Made by a program: the position numbers and the translations under genes. A stretch of DNA of 64,000 nucleotides, from assembly GCF_027744825.2 (NCBI RefSeq), contig NC_071343.1, positions 16,860,366-16,924,365 of the forward strand. The letters run 5' to 3'. Numbering within the stretch: the first letter of the stretch is position 1; each line of letters begins with the position of its first letter. Source of the DNA: Synchiropus splendidus. Lineage: Eukaryota > Chordata > Actinopteri > Syngnathiformes > Callionymidae. The notes beneath the pieces are model-generated. The model was given only the letters and a program-made list of their open reading frames with translations. It ran no database searches and was not told where the DNA came from. This document shows, piece after piece, positions 51,708-63,107 of the stretch.

Positions 51708-54362
51708 TACTGGGTCCTCACAAGAAACAAACTCAACTGAACCAAAGCTTTACCTCCAACAATGAAGAGGAAGCCACCCAAAAGTGCCACCCCATGCTGG
51801 TAGCAGGGCACCTCCATGGGCTGCAGAGCTCGCCAGTATCCGGTCTTCTCGTCGTACAGTCTTAACTCCCGACTCACCACCAGCTGCTGACGCATCACAC
51901 CGCCCAGAGCCAAAATGTGAGTGGCGTCGGAGCGAATGTGCGTGCGGTCATTCTGCAGGACGGGTTGCATGAACGGCATGATCTGGTAGTTGCTGGCCTC
52001 CAGCAGAAGGTTGACGCAGGCTGTGGAGGAGCGCATCAGGGACTTGCTCTCTTCCTCTTCCTCGAGGGAGATCTGGAGGAGCTCGCTGGCCGTCATTAGG
52101 GGGAAGCGGATGTTGCGCATCAAGGTGTAGACGGACGAGCCGCGTGCTGCCTGATCATGCTCCAGCCACCACTTGGCGATGTGGTAGAGCTCCATCTCGG
52201 AGAATCCCTCCAGCGAGTTGCTGGCCAGGGCGTTGGCCATGCTGCTTTCAGAGAGGTGCAGGTAGCGGCCACATTCCACCAACTCAGCAAGATTCTGCCC
52301 CACAAACTCACCTGGGTTTGACACAACACACAATGGTTTCAGTGACTTTTAACACATTTGTGAGCTATGCAGCAGTGTGCAGATAGTGTGGACACAGATT
52401 GGCTTCTAACTGAATGTTATTGCGATCATGTTTCATCGAAAACCATACCGAAATTTCATACTGGTCCATATGTTGTACTCAGACGGTTGATGGGGTCATG
52501 CATGAAACTAAGTGGAGAACGTCTTGGCGTTACTATGGGAATTTATTTATTTTGAGGGATTAGAGAAATTAAATATATTTCTGTTGAAATAAATTATATA
52601 TACATATATGCAATACATAAATAAATAATATAAAAATGTAAATAAAAATGCCAATGGTTGTGAGAAACACATGAAAATGAGAAAACTTAGAGCTTTTTAT
52701 TTTTATTAAAATAAATAAATAAATAAATATTTTAAGAAACAGTATGAAGTTTAGTTTATAGTTATAGTTTGAAATTTATGTTCAAAAAACTTTTTTGGAT
52801 ACCATAAATATTTGACACAATCTGAAATATTATCAGGAAAAATTTTTGGTGTTTCAAAGGACGGGCCTGTATTACACAGACACAAACAAATCCAAATCCA
52901 AGATTATATTGTGTTTTTCTGTTCAGTCTTTACAGGAAAAACTACAGTTTTAAAATGTCAGTTCTCGCCAGTAGAAAGTTAGAAACCAACAAATAATAAA
53001 CAAATGAAATTAATCTTTGATCATCCTTGCATCACCATGGGGTGTCCGCCACTGTATGTAGCACCTTTTGGGTCTTAACATAACTGAAGTGCTGTATATA
53101 CCAAGTGACAGAGGAGAGTCAACACATGTTAACAGTAATGAACAAACCGAATCGCTTGTACAAGTCAGTTACAGTGCTATCACAAGTGCTTTGGTACTTG
53201 CCAATGTTCTTCTTCACGTCATCCAGGAGCAGGACCGAGGCGATGCGCTCCACTTCAACGCAGTTGTCAATCGTGATCTAATGAAACAGTCGAGAATTTA
53301 ACAAAATGTAAGTGAATATTGATGAAATATGTGGGCGCTTGAGTGAAGTCACATGAGGTAGGGACATGTGTGAAGGTTGCTGTCTCACCTCGCTGCTCAG
53401 GAGCTGATTGCAGAACCTCAGGACCGGCATGACCTGCAGGAAGTTTGCGGCTTCCAGAGTATCCTGAAGATTCCCCATGTCCAGGTTGACTTTCGACGTG
53501 TAGATGAACTCGATGATGTTCCTTAAGCCGATCTTAGTGACCCCGTGGAGCTTTACTTCCTTCATGTCCTGCTCCTTCATGCCACCTTGGAGTGAGGACC
53601 AAGGTCCGAGGTCACTGAATTGCTAAGAGCTGGTTTGAGATGTCTCAACTGAGGGCCACATGACTCACCAGTGAACATGGCCTTGAAGTAGTCGCTGGAT
53701 GAAGCCATTATGACCTTGTGGACAGGGAAAGTCTCCTCACTGTCTCCAGGTATGAGCGTGACATCGCAGAGGAGTTGAGTTGACCGAAAAGCATCAAAAC
53801 CCTTCAAGAAAAAAACACTTTTACTTCCAAAAGAACATCACCCACATTCAGGAGGTTCAGCCCCACGTGCAAACTACTTTGTGTATCAGTCCGCCTTCAT
53901 TCAGGCTGTCACTCTTTAGATTGAAATTATTTGTTTGTGTTTTAACCTTAACATTCACATGTGAAGTAAAATCTCAAACACGACCTTTAAGGCTTCCTCA
54001 GTAGTACAGTTTTGTTCCTTTTAAAATATATGTAACCTGAAAATGCGCTCCTCCTAGCTTGTTTATGTCATAATAACGGAAATTCTAATCATATTTTATT
54101 TTAATAAATGCAAAACCAATAAAGTTTTCTTTAATGAAGTCTTCTTCAGGGAATACCTGCAGCACAGCTGATCCGTGCTCAGCACTGCTGAATCCCTTGG
54201 CCAAAGGTCGGGGCGGAAGTTTGGGCTTGGTGCTTTGTTCTTGGCATTTTGGTACCAGCGGCAGGAGGAGAGCAGCTGCAGCTAGAGCCGGACCTGCAGC
54301 AGGAGGAGGACGTGGAGGCCGTGGGAGCGCTTGACTTGGCGGTGAAGGAGAAGCTCTGCCAT
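49054..54362 (-). CDS. BTB-BACK-kelch protein, KLHL9/KLHL13 subfamily
   Basis: KLHL9/13 proteins are substrate adaptors for CUL3 ubiquitin ligases, acting on Aurora B in mitosis in mammals (family knowledge). Exons in gene order: 54362-54157, 53801-53669, 53585-53389, 53277-53202, 52311-51754, 51590-51411, 50946-50833, 49556-49054, all in phase, giving at least 654 aa (human KLHL13 655). The BTB domain starts at [23 protein letters not shown] follows through NIRFPLMT and [11 protein letters not shown]. Six kelch blades with GG pairs end in [14 protein letters not shown] and [13 protein letters not shown], near-diagnostic for KLHL9/13. The exon at 53202 uses a GC donor. The N-terminus is unresolved: the 54362-54157 exon opens with an acceptor and has no in-frame ATG, so a start exon lies upstream (candidate small exons near 54538-54565 and 54928-54981 do not join cleanly). 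Similarity to human KLHL13 is clear but moderate, so this may be a separate paralogue. Confidence 0.9.
50255..50345 (-). mobile_element. hAT-type element fragment
   Basis: On the - strand reads CACAAGTGTCAAACTCAACTCAAGGCCCCTGGGCCAAATTCAATCC..., resembling the terminal region of widespread vertebrate hAT MITEs. Sits in a kelch-gene intron. Only one end was seen. Confidence 0.4.
50421..50558. mobile_element. Short MITE with ~24-bp terminal inverted repeats
   Basis: 50431-50454 and the reverse complement of 50522-50545 agree at 22 of 24 positions (core CTGGTGAG.CTTCATGAA.CAGTG). Weaker pairing extends outward by about 10 bp on each side. The interior contains GCCATCTAGTGG. Related ends occur at 11957-11995, 29041-29070 and 45620-45650, so it is a repeat family. 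Lies in a kelch-gene intron. Confidence 0.65.
51649..51703 (+). repeat. (AT)n microsatellite
   Basis: About 55 bp of alternating AT in the kelch-gene intron between the exons at 51590 and 51754, beginning roughly 60 bp from the upper end of the 51411-51590 exon. Confidence 0.97.
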
Positions 54363-55189
54363 CTACACACAATGATGACAGTCAATTCCGTCACTTGCCT
54401 CTGCAGTGTGAATGAAGACTGGTAGTTGGTGTGAGACTTTTGAGAGAACCTTGTTGGGGTGGGGGTCTTTCAAGTTGAGGCGGTGTTGCTGGTCGTCGAT
54501 CTCTAGAGGGATGCAGTCTGGATAATCTGCGACTCACCCTGCCAGAGCCGCCTTCGTCTCCCAAGCTGATATCAGGTGTGTGGAATAAGAAAGTTACATG
54601 ACAGGCAAGTTATTCCAGTACGTAAAAGGATGAACCAGGACTGGGCTAAGTGTCAGACAATTTGGACAAAAAGAAGGATGAAAAAAATATATATATATAT
54701 AAAATAATATAAAAAAAACAAACCATTCTTTAACAAAGATATGAATCCTGTAAACTATTTGCAGTAATAAAATACATTTTATATTAATGTATATTTTTTT
54801 AATGTAACGATGACTCTTCCACCCAGCGTTTGCTCATTTTTCTATTGAGTTTTATCGAGTATTGAGTAAGTATCGAATATCAGTTCAGAACACTCACATT
54901 GCACACAGCTTGAGAAATAGCACTTACCCCACTTCAGCAGCCTCCGGAGGTTGGGGACTGTTTCTGTTCTGGCGAGATTTCCTGAGCAGTGCGAAGAGAG
55001 AACAACAGATCTGAGTTCACTGAGGGTTTTTTTTTGGACAGTAATTCACGCGACACATGGAATCACGTTGGTTTAATCTACGCATGATGACTTCTAACTT
55101 AACTCAGACAAATTAGCGATTATGTTCAACACACCTCTCAACAGTCCTAGGGATTTTTTTTGGTATTTCAGAATGCAGAAAATCATATT

Positions 55190-55305
55190 CAGGCAAATTT
55201 AGATGTTCAATGTGTTACGAATATGATTAATAATTCAATAAACAAATGGGCTTGAGTTGCCCTTTTTTAAATTTCAAACGCAAATAGATCAAACGTTTTC
55301 CAGAC
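55190..55305 (+). repeat. Dispersed direct repeat, copy A
   Basis: GGCAAATTTAGATGTTCAATGTGTTA...TTGCCCTTTTTT matches 59213-59315 in the same orientation with scattered substitutions and small gaps. Family unknown. Confidence 0.7.
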
Positions 55306-55369
55306 TACAGTTTTTTATTAATGTAGTGACACCTCTGAGACATATGTTATCGCCTCTGAACCATTAAAG

Positions 55370-55800
55370 CAGCAATGTGTAATATTGAGATATCAATAGA
55401 TTATTTTCAGATTTCCTGAGATGACAGGTTTCATTTTGAACAGTCCAAAGTCCCAGATTCAGACTCTCCAGCTCTCTGTTGAACGCTCCCTAGGACTATG
55501 TAACTTTCTCCTGGTGGGCCACCTGAGACATGTTTTGAGAGTGGCGTCTCAGCCCTAACTCCACCCCCACCACAACACTTTACGGCAAAGGGGCAGGGCT
55601 ACATCGGCAGCGAGAGTTCATCTTACGCCATGGCAGAAGCAAGAGTTCGTGGTGAAGAGTCCAAGAAGAGAAAGCGTGAAAACAACAGAGCCAGATCTCG
55701 GGAGTCAATATAGGTGCAGTTACAGCCTGGAGAGAACCGAGAGCTGAAAGGATTTTCTTCTGATTCTGAAGTGGCGATGTTTCCACTCGACTTGTAAGTC
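55370..55800 (+). mobile_element. Decayed teleost DNA-transposon-like repeat with ORF remnant
   Basis: Contains AAAGCAGCAATGTGTAATATTG and GGTGGGCCACCTGAGACA, motifs I recognise from abundant fish repeats. These are followed by an ATG-initiated remnant (MAEARVRGEESKKRKRENN...) and then the out-of-frame block RELKGF.SDSEVA. The latter resembles the N-terminal block of a repeat-encoded protein often found in fish genomes. Frame is broken; class not resolved. Confidence 0.4.
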
Positions 55801-57573
55801 AATTTTGCGTTCACTGCTGTCTCTGTTGTGTTGGCAAATCATTAAACAAATGTCTATATGCTTGTTGTTTGTATATAGGTGTATTTGTATATTTGTATTT
55901 CGCTGTTTGTCGTATTACACTGTCAAAGCGTGCAGTGAGCATATAGCTGGCCGAACCGATTAGCCACGATGCTAATAAGGCCTGTAAGACATTCCTTGTG
56001 CTGCAGGTCTTGGGTGTGTTATCAAATGCGGGGAATGTATTTTTGAGATGAGAACAAACTTGTAAGTGTGAGTTTGTCATTTTATTGCGTTTATCACAGT
56101 ATAGTGTAGATATATCCAGCAAAACGTTTTAGCTTCGACATTAACCGCTAGCGGCTAACGCTAGCATTTATCAGACAGAGAAATAGTCGATTCACTGTCA
56201 TTTGCAGTGTTTAAGGTCCATCTGGTTTGGACAAGTGTAACATGTTAAATCTCATGTTCTATCTGTAGCTGCTGCAGTTCTGTCCTCTGATCTGCAGACC
56301 TGCTCCGAGCTGCTGAGAGACACGACCAGTGCCACATTTCATCATCCACAGTCCACAGTCAAGTGTCCATAGTCAACTCGAAATAAAGGTGTGAACAGAC
56401 GTTTTTATGCTCACGCTCTGAGCTGTTTGTCTGCTGCTTATAGAAACACATGACAGTCACGATGTAATAAAGCCAGAGGAGAAATTGTCTTTATTATTCT
56501 ACAGCGCTGTAAATAGATGAGAGCCGATGATGTCCTCAGCAGTTTATCACGGAAGAATCCCGTAAGAAACATCACAACGACGGATGTCCGTGGCTCGCAG
56601 AACTCAAGTGTAGATTCCATTCATTCCACCCGCACGTGAGGGAGAGAGACCCTGATGACGTTGCATCTTAACTAAAAGATACCGGTCGGTAAATGTTCTG
56701 GTAAACTAGTGTTATAATCTGGGTCAGTCGGTCTGGCAGTTGCTTCGCCTCTCGCTGGATCCTGCCTCTCCTCACTGGCTGCATGAGGTGATGTTGAATG
56801 ATAGATGCTTCTAGAGTTGCCTTTGCAAGTATAAGGTGGACAGTGTTGTGTATATTACTTTCTGTGACGACATTTTTTGCTGTTTTGTCACTGTCTATCC
56901 TCATAAACAAATGTGCGGGGGGCGGGACCAGAGACCCAGCTTTACGACAACCGGCAATTACACTCATTTACCTGTGGCTCCACTAAAGTCTACTGTAATA
57001 ACACAACTTTGCTGAGAAAGTTTGCTTTGAAGTCATTGCCCTCCATCTTAACCAGAGCCCAGTCACTTCCTCAGTGAGGTTCAGTCTGCTGTCTCAGTCG
57101 AATGCATGTCCTCCACTTCCTAGCCTTTCACAGGTTAACCTCAACATGTCTGACATCACCAAGCTGTTTTCTCATGGCGGGCAGGCGGCTTGTGGTTCTC
57201 GAGAATTGTCGAATTGAAACACCCTGCACCTTCTCTTTAAGCCCTTCACCTCTGTTGTCGGCATGAATTGTCAACTGGGTGCGCCATTTCTCACAGGACG
57301 GCAATAACAGTTCAGCCATGAGAAAGCTATTCTAAGAGTAGCTAGTCTCCAGCGTTGCTGACAGGGATCCAAGAATGTATTTACATATGATTCAATTACT
57401 GCAAGTTTACAAAAGCAGCATTAATGGTGATCAAATTGAACCTCAACTTACTGCCTCCTACACACAAATACAAGGGAAAATATGTAAATGATTTTTATTG
57501 GCCACTGACTTTTACCACTCAAGGAACTACTGGAAATATATTTAGGTTGTGAAATATATTTCAGTTGAAGTTA

Positions 57574-57613
57574 CAATGTTGTCACCATTGCAACTTCAAT
57601 GGCGACAACATTG
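57574..57613. repeat. Short perfect-looking hairpin (17-bp arms)
   Basis: Arms 57574-57590 and 57597-57613 are inverted complements with one mismatch and a 6-nt spacer. No gene context. Confidence 0.85.
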
Positions 57614-58708
57614 AAGTTGTGACACTAGCACCGTTGACAAGTGAGTGTTACCTGGAAGAGAGCCTCCGCAGAAGCCCGGACCCGAGACCGCCCTCCAGCT
57701 TGACCCCTCCAACAGACCACAGCAAGATAAGAAGACAGAGCAAGCGTCTGCTGCAACGCTCCTGCTGCTTTGTGAGCAAGTAACACTTGAACAATCACAC
57801 ACTCTCTGCCTTAACCTCAGTCACTTCCTGTGCAACTTCTCTTTCGTATTCTCAAACATAATGTGCATTACTGCCGTGAGACTCTAGCACTGTTGTGCCA
57901 CGCAACTCATCTGTGATACCTGGGATGGTTTTATTCATTAATATTGGATTAAATTACAATATTAAGCAGCATAAAATGTCAAAACATGAATGATAAATAT
58001 GTACCAAATAATGGCCTGGACTTAATATAACTCTTTTTCATGGTACTGTACATTTTTATAAGCCAAAATCACATCTGCTCAGAATTTAAAGGTCACATAT
58101 AATGCAACTTACCTTTGTGAACTTTTTTCAAGAAGCTTTTACAAATTGGTATTTTAATTTGACAAAACATTTCAATAAAGTTCCTCAGAAAAAAATACTG
58201 TCACTGCACTAAAGTTACTCCCACGAAAGTTGTGTTTTCGTGACACAAATTTAAAGGTCTTTCTCGAAAAATAAAAAATATCATCACACATGCAAGGCCA
58301 AACTCCATAAAATAATTTTAAAAGAGCAACTTGAATCACTTTAATTCAGAGTTCATCTCAATAAACCGTTGCATTTAAGAGAGAAAGTAACTAAGCACTG
58401 CGCTCCGGCTACTTCATTACTTCCTGTGGGATTTGTTTTCTTGCTGCAGGAGTGGCACTTTCAGTTTTAAATACCCGTGGTTCCCTTTGCACAGAGAACA
58501 CTGAGTTTCTGAGTTTCACATCCCCTTTCTGAATCTAAGATAGAACAGAAGCCAGCACTTTTCTAGGAAAAACATTTGAGCGCATGTCCACTTTATTGTG
58601 AATCTACACTCTACATGTTGCAAATATATTGCGTCACTAACTGACAGACCACTTCTGCATTATTTTCTGCAACATTTTATTTTGGCAAAAATGACCCACT
58701 CAATAACG

Positions 58709-58714
58709 TTTATT
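58709..58714 (-). promoter_or_regulatory. hao2: hao2 polyadenylation signal (AATAAA)
   Basis: AATAAA on the - strand 33 nt below the hao2 stop codon; nearest canonical signal. Confidence 0.6.
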
Positions 58715-58746
58715 TGAAATACAATATTCCTTATTCACTGCGTAGC

Positions 58747-61700
58747 TTAGAGTCGTGCAAAATGGACAAGGTTCCTATTGATCTCAGCCACATTTCGACA
58801 TCCTAAAAAGGGATAGAAAATTAGTACGGTATATTTGAGCATATATGATGTGACGTAACTGACTAACCTGATAAAGCCATGGACAGACGGAACTCATCAT
58901 TTAGTATCTGGAGCACTTCCCGTACTCCTTCCTCACCCTGGAAGAACAACAATCAATACAAGGCTGTGGTGGAACTGTGAAATACTGACCAGTGCAGATA
59001 AGGGAGCTCACTTAAGAGCTGCAATATTAATGCCATAATTATTTACCCCAACGCAAATGAAATTAAAATTATTCATCTTTCTTGTACTACTCCACATTTT
59101 TAAGTATCTATTTTTAACTTTTATTTTAACACGTTTTGTTGGAAGAACTGACACACATTTAGAACATGCATTAGTTCTATAGCCGCAGTTAGTCTCTGCT
59201 ACTCACCAATTTCAAGGCAAATTTAGATGTTCAATGTGTTATGAATATGATTAGTAATTCAACAAATAAATAGGCTTGAATTGCCCTTTTTTAGATCAAA
59301 GTTTCTCCAGACAATTTCAATGAAACCCCACAGCATTTTTGAGCCACCTACTGAGCTCTGAAAATGAGGACACTGACAACATCAATAATTGAACTAATAC
59401 ATTTCCACTTTTTTTTGAAAATTAACTTCAAAATAAACTTCAAAGTTCCTTGTCTCTTTCACTGTCTGAGTCTGTCTGTCTTTCCCAACAAACGCTGGAA
59501 TTAAATGGTGAATTCTATTCTTTCAAAAAGATTTGTATTCTTCCCCTGCCTGTATTTCTTGCCCATCCCTATTTAAAGAAATATAACTATTCAGATCACA
59601 TTCATAAGGAATAATCATGTTCTGCTCACAGTTCTTTGGTTGGTTTGTTGTATGATTATCTAGAAAATATATAGATGTTTGAGAAATGTGCTGTGCTATT
59701 CGGCTGCCTGATTTTAGACGGTAAAAACAAACAAAGTTAAAGACAAATGAACTTGTACCTTGTATGCAAGGCCCCACACGGCCGGGCGACCGATGAACAC
59801 ACATTTAGCGCCCAAGGCCAGCGCCTTCAGTACATCACTGCCAGTCCTAACCCCTCCGTCCAGATAGACCTCAATCCTCCCCTGCACCGTGTCCACAATC
59901 TCTGACAGCACGTCGATCTGTTCCCGAAAATAGATGAGCATCAGCAAGGTCGCAGCGGCCTCGGCTGCGGGACTTCCGTCGCCATGAACCACGGTGTTGC
60001 TGCTTGTTACCGTGGCCGGTCCTCCATCCAGTTGCCTCCCTCCGTGGTTGGACACGATGATGCCCTGGAAACCGTGCTCCACAGCCAGTTCTGCATCCTC
60101 CTTGGTCAGAATGCCCTTGATGATGATGGGCAGGCGGGTGATGGACTGCAGCCAGTGCATGTCCTTCCAGCTAATAGAGGGGTCCAGGGCGGTGGCCGGG
60201 ATCCCATGTGGCTCTTGGCCAGCGTCCTCCTGCTGTCATGTGAATGTAGGATAAGTGATACCACTGTGAGACGTCGAGAAGATGAAGCTGATACCTGTGA
60301 AACGCCTTCAAGGTTCTTGACCTTCAGATGTGGCGGCAGTCTGAACTTGTTGCGGATGTCATTGCGGCGCTTGCCAGTGTACGGCACGTCCACGGTGAGG
60401 ACAAGAGCCTTGTAGCCCAGGGCCTCCACCCGATGCACGATCTCCTCAGACAACTTCCTGTCCCGGTACACATACAGCTGGAACCAGCGGTAGCCGTTTG
60501 GCGCCGCCGCCACGATCTCCTCAACTGAGCAAGTGGAGTATGTGCTGGTGATGTAGCAGGTATTCAAGGCCTCTGTGGCTGTGAAGAGTTACACATGATG
60601 GTGGAGCGCATTTTAGATGAGCATGTTTGGCCTCAAAAGACTGGTAAACTGATAAGAAACATCACAGGACAGGAGTGAAGGGTTCAAGACGCACACAAAT
60701 ACACAGGCTCGTGCACAGAAAAACCTCTAGTGAGTCAGTCATACAGGAGCACTTTTTCTGAATTCTTCAAAAGAAAAACAGCACAATAACAATAACTAAT
60801 GTTTGTGAGTCTCACCCCTAGCTGTGGCCATCTCGCCTTCGTGCCAAGCGAGGCAGTGAAAGGCTGTCGGTGCAATTCCAACGGGAAAGCTTATTTCTGT
60901 GCCCTGCACTGTCGTCCGGGTGTCACTCACTGACACGTCACGCAGGACGCGGGGTCTCAGACGGATTCTGGTTGTGACATTCGCAAGGAAAGAGACGGCA
61001 TCGTTTGATTACAGCAAAGCTTTATATCGTCTGCAGTGCATCTACAGTGACATTTTTAATATCGCAATGACAACTTTTCCTGCACATACAGTCCAAGCTC
61101 GGGTTCTCGACCACAATCCGTTCCAGACGGCCGTTCGAGAAGCGATTTGTTTGAAATCTGAATCGATTTTTCCCATTACAATGAATGGAAAAAGAAATAC
61201 TGCGTTCCAAGCCTTAAAATAGTCTTTTGTAGGAGTGAATGTAGAGTGTCTGCTGCAGGTGCGCTGTTCCTCTATGTGTGTGGCCCCTGCATGTGGGAGG
61301 GGGTGCCGAGTGAGAGAGTCTGGGACGTTCGAAAACCGAGAGTGGACTGTACATTAAAATACATGCTGAATAAATCGAGCACACTTCAATAGAAGCAATG
61401 TCATTTATGTCCATGACGTATAGTTAATGAATCATTAAAAAATTGCTAAATTCAGTGAATTTTCAACATAAAACAAATAGTTAGCTTCAGCGTTGTGTAA
61501 CTAAACGGAGTGTTTATTACATTACATTTGAGTCCGCATTATAGAACTACGGAAACACCAAAGACATACAGCAAAACGACATACATTGCAATCAAAGACG
61601 AAAACGCCGTCTCAACTCCTTACCTCTTATAAGCGAGGATGTTGTTGTCTCTGGTGCAACAATCGTCTGCACCTGCTGAGTAGTAATCCCAAGCAATTTT

Positions 61701-61754
61701 GGGCAAATGTTCCTTCGCATACTCCTCAAAGTCTGACAGACATACCATGGCCAT
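58747..61754 (-). CDS. hao2: 2-hydroxyacid oxidase 2 (peroxisomal FMN oxidase)
   Basis: Oxidises long-chain L-2-hydroxy acids to 2-keto acids with release of hydrogen peroxide in peroxisomes (family knowledge). Exons in gene order: 61754-61624, 60967-60816, 60578-60295, 60229-60011, 59917-59759, 58937-58868, 58802-58747. All phases join to 356 aa (human HAO2 351). The start [14 protein letters not shown] aligns with HAO2. FMN-domain blocks are seen in order: [43 protein letters not shown], then [15 protein letters not shown]. The catalytic His is about residue 251 in [11 protein letters not shown], and the phosphate-binding [19 protein letters not shown] follows. It ends in ARL, a peroxisomal PTS1-like tripeptide (human SRL). 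A 93-nt intron, 59918-60010, has no stop and is in frame. It matches HAO2 better than HAO1 in the [11 protein letters not shown] and C-terminal parts. Confidence 0.93.
59213..59315 (+). repeat. Dispersed direct repeat, copy B
   Basis: Partner of 55190-55305; shares AGGCAAATTTAGATGTTCAATGTGTTA and GGCTTGA(A/G)TTGCCCTTTTTT. Located in a hao2 intron. Confidence 0.7.
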
Positions 61755-63107
61755 CTCTCCCGTACAGAAGTCCTTCTCTGTGTTGATAAATCATACAAGA
61801 CATCAAAACATAAACACTTGAAACATCTTGAATTGTAATGCTCTTTGAAAGCCACATGTCTCGATGGAGGGTTGTGATTGGTCAATAGCGGAAGACACTG
61901 GCAAGCGCCATTCGTGACTTTTTGTTGCTTTTACTTTATAACTATGAAGCAAGGTGATGACAACTGACTGACTGTGAAAGAAACTTTACATCTGACCTTC
62001 GTGGTCGGAATACTACTTCAAATAAAATGTAAAACGAAGGCAGCCACGACTGAATTTTGACTATGTGCTGCCACCGAGTGTCAATGACGTGGATCTGCCA
62101 CCAGCCGCACCGTAGAACCCTACACCATTTCCGCTTCCGCTCCAGCTGCATGTGATTTTCCATCTTGTTGTACTTGGATATTACGCATTACACACATTAC
62201 AGTTGCAAAAGAGTAAATTACATCTATTTTTTTCTCATTTTAATTTCTATCACTGAGGCAGTTTGTTTGTAAAGTTTGTACAGTGTTACAGTGAAAAGAA
62301 AAAAAGGAGGAAGAAAAAAAAGCTAGATGTGATAACGCTGCCATTTTTTATGGCAGGGATATATGCAGTTTGGATTTATAATTCTATTCTTCACGTGACT
62401 TTATGTATGTCCTTCTTGTCCTGACAACTATTGTGCGATTATATGTTTATAGCTCTGTGAACAGTGTGGTCTGTCCAAGTATTAAAGTGAACAAGAAGAC
62501 AGATGAAACCATTACTTGTAGGGTTTCAAGTCAGGAAAAGGTTTAGAAACACTGAGCCCTTAAATTCAAAGTTTAGCCCTTCTAATTTCACCCGGATGTC
62601 AAGACAATATCTCCATGGAAATCACACAAGAATTGGTTTTGAGTGAGGTGCACAATTCATTTATCAAATGTTTCAAATCTCAGACATTATTAGGCAAATT
62701 ATTGACTTTGCTGGATTTAAAATGCATTGATCATAAGCTCATAAATGTCACACTATTTTTACTCCCACTGACCTGTGATGCATCAACACACTTTTCTCCA
62801 TGTCAGAATGGCCTCTTTTTCTCTCAAGTGGCTCCAGATTCAGCAGCTTTTGTTTTTCTAATGAATCTGAGACGACAATCCATCGCCAAAAACTAAGATC
62901 TAAACTAAATGGGATTCTACTCACCGACTGCAAATATTCCTTCTCTCTCAACAGCTTGCAGCTTATCAAGAAGCGGGTTCAGCGAACACAAACCTTGGGT
63001 AATGTGTCACGAAGTCAGTGCCCTGCTCTCTGTCTAAACTAAAACCCCATAAACTCTCAGTTATGAAGTTGGCTAGCGCAGTCTTTGCTTTGGTGAGCTA
63101 GTTTGAA
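61755..63107. other. Upstream region of hao2; nothing recognised
   Basis: Should contain the hao2 5' UTR and promoter. I see no exon, RNA gene or repeat family here up to the LINE tail at 63108. Confidence 0.55.

Larger units (their letters stand above)
54363..58708. other. Kelch gene 5' side and intergenic region up to hao2
   Basis: The missing kelch start exon and promoter should lie here. At 55.37-55.80 kb a fish repeat is recognisable. The rest, including 56.1-58.7 kb, contains no recognised gene. A 17-bp-arm hairpin at 57574-57613 and a repeat shared with 59.2 kb are the only other structures noted. Confidence 0.55.

Noticed and set aside
54157..54372. Kelch gene start at the frame beginning near 54372
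   Set aside because: The first codon of that frame is TTG, not ATG, and the sequence just before the coding homology is a good splice acceptor, so translation must start in an upstream exon.
59917..60011. The 31-residue stretch in hao2 as a genuine protein insertion
   Set aside because: Bounded by GT and AG, absent from human HAO1 and HAO2 at that point, and typical in size for a fish intron; treated as an intron, with retention listed as a finding.
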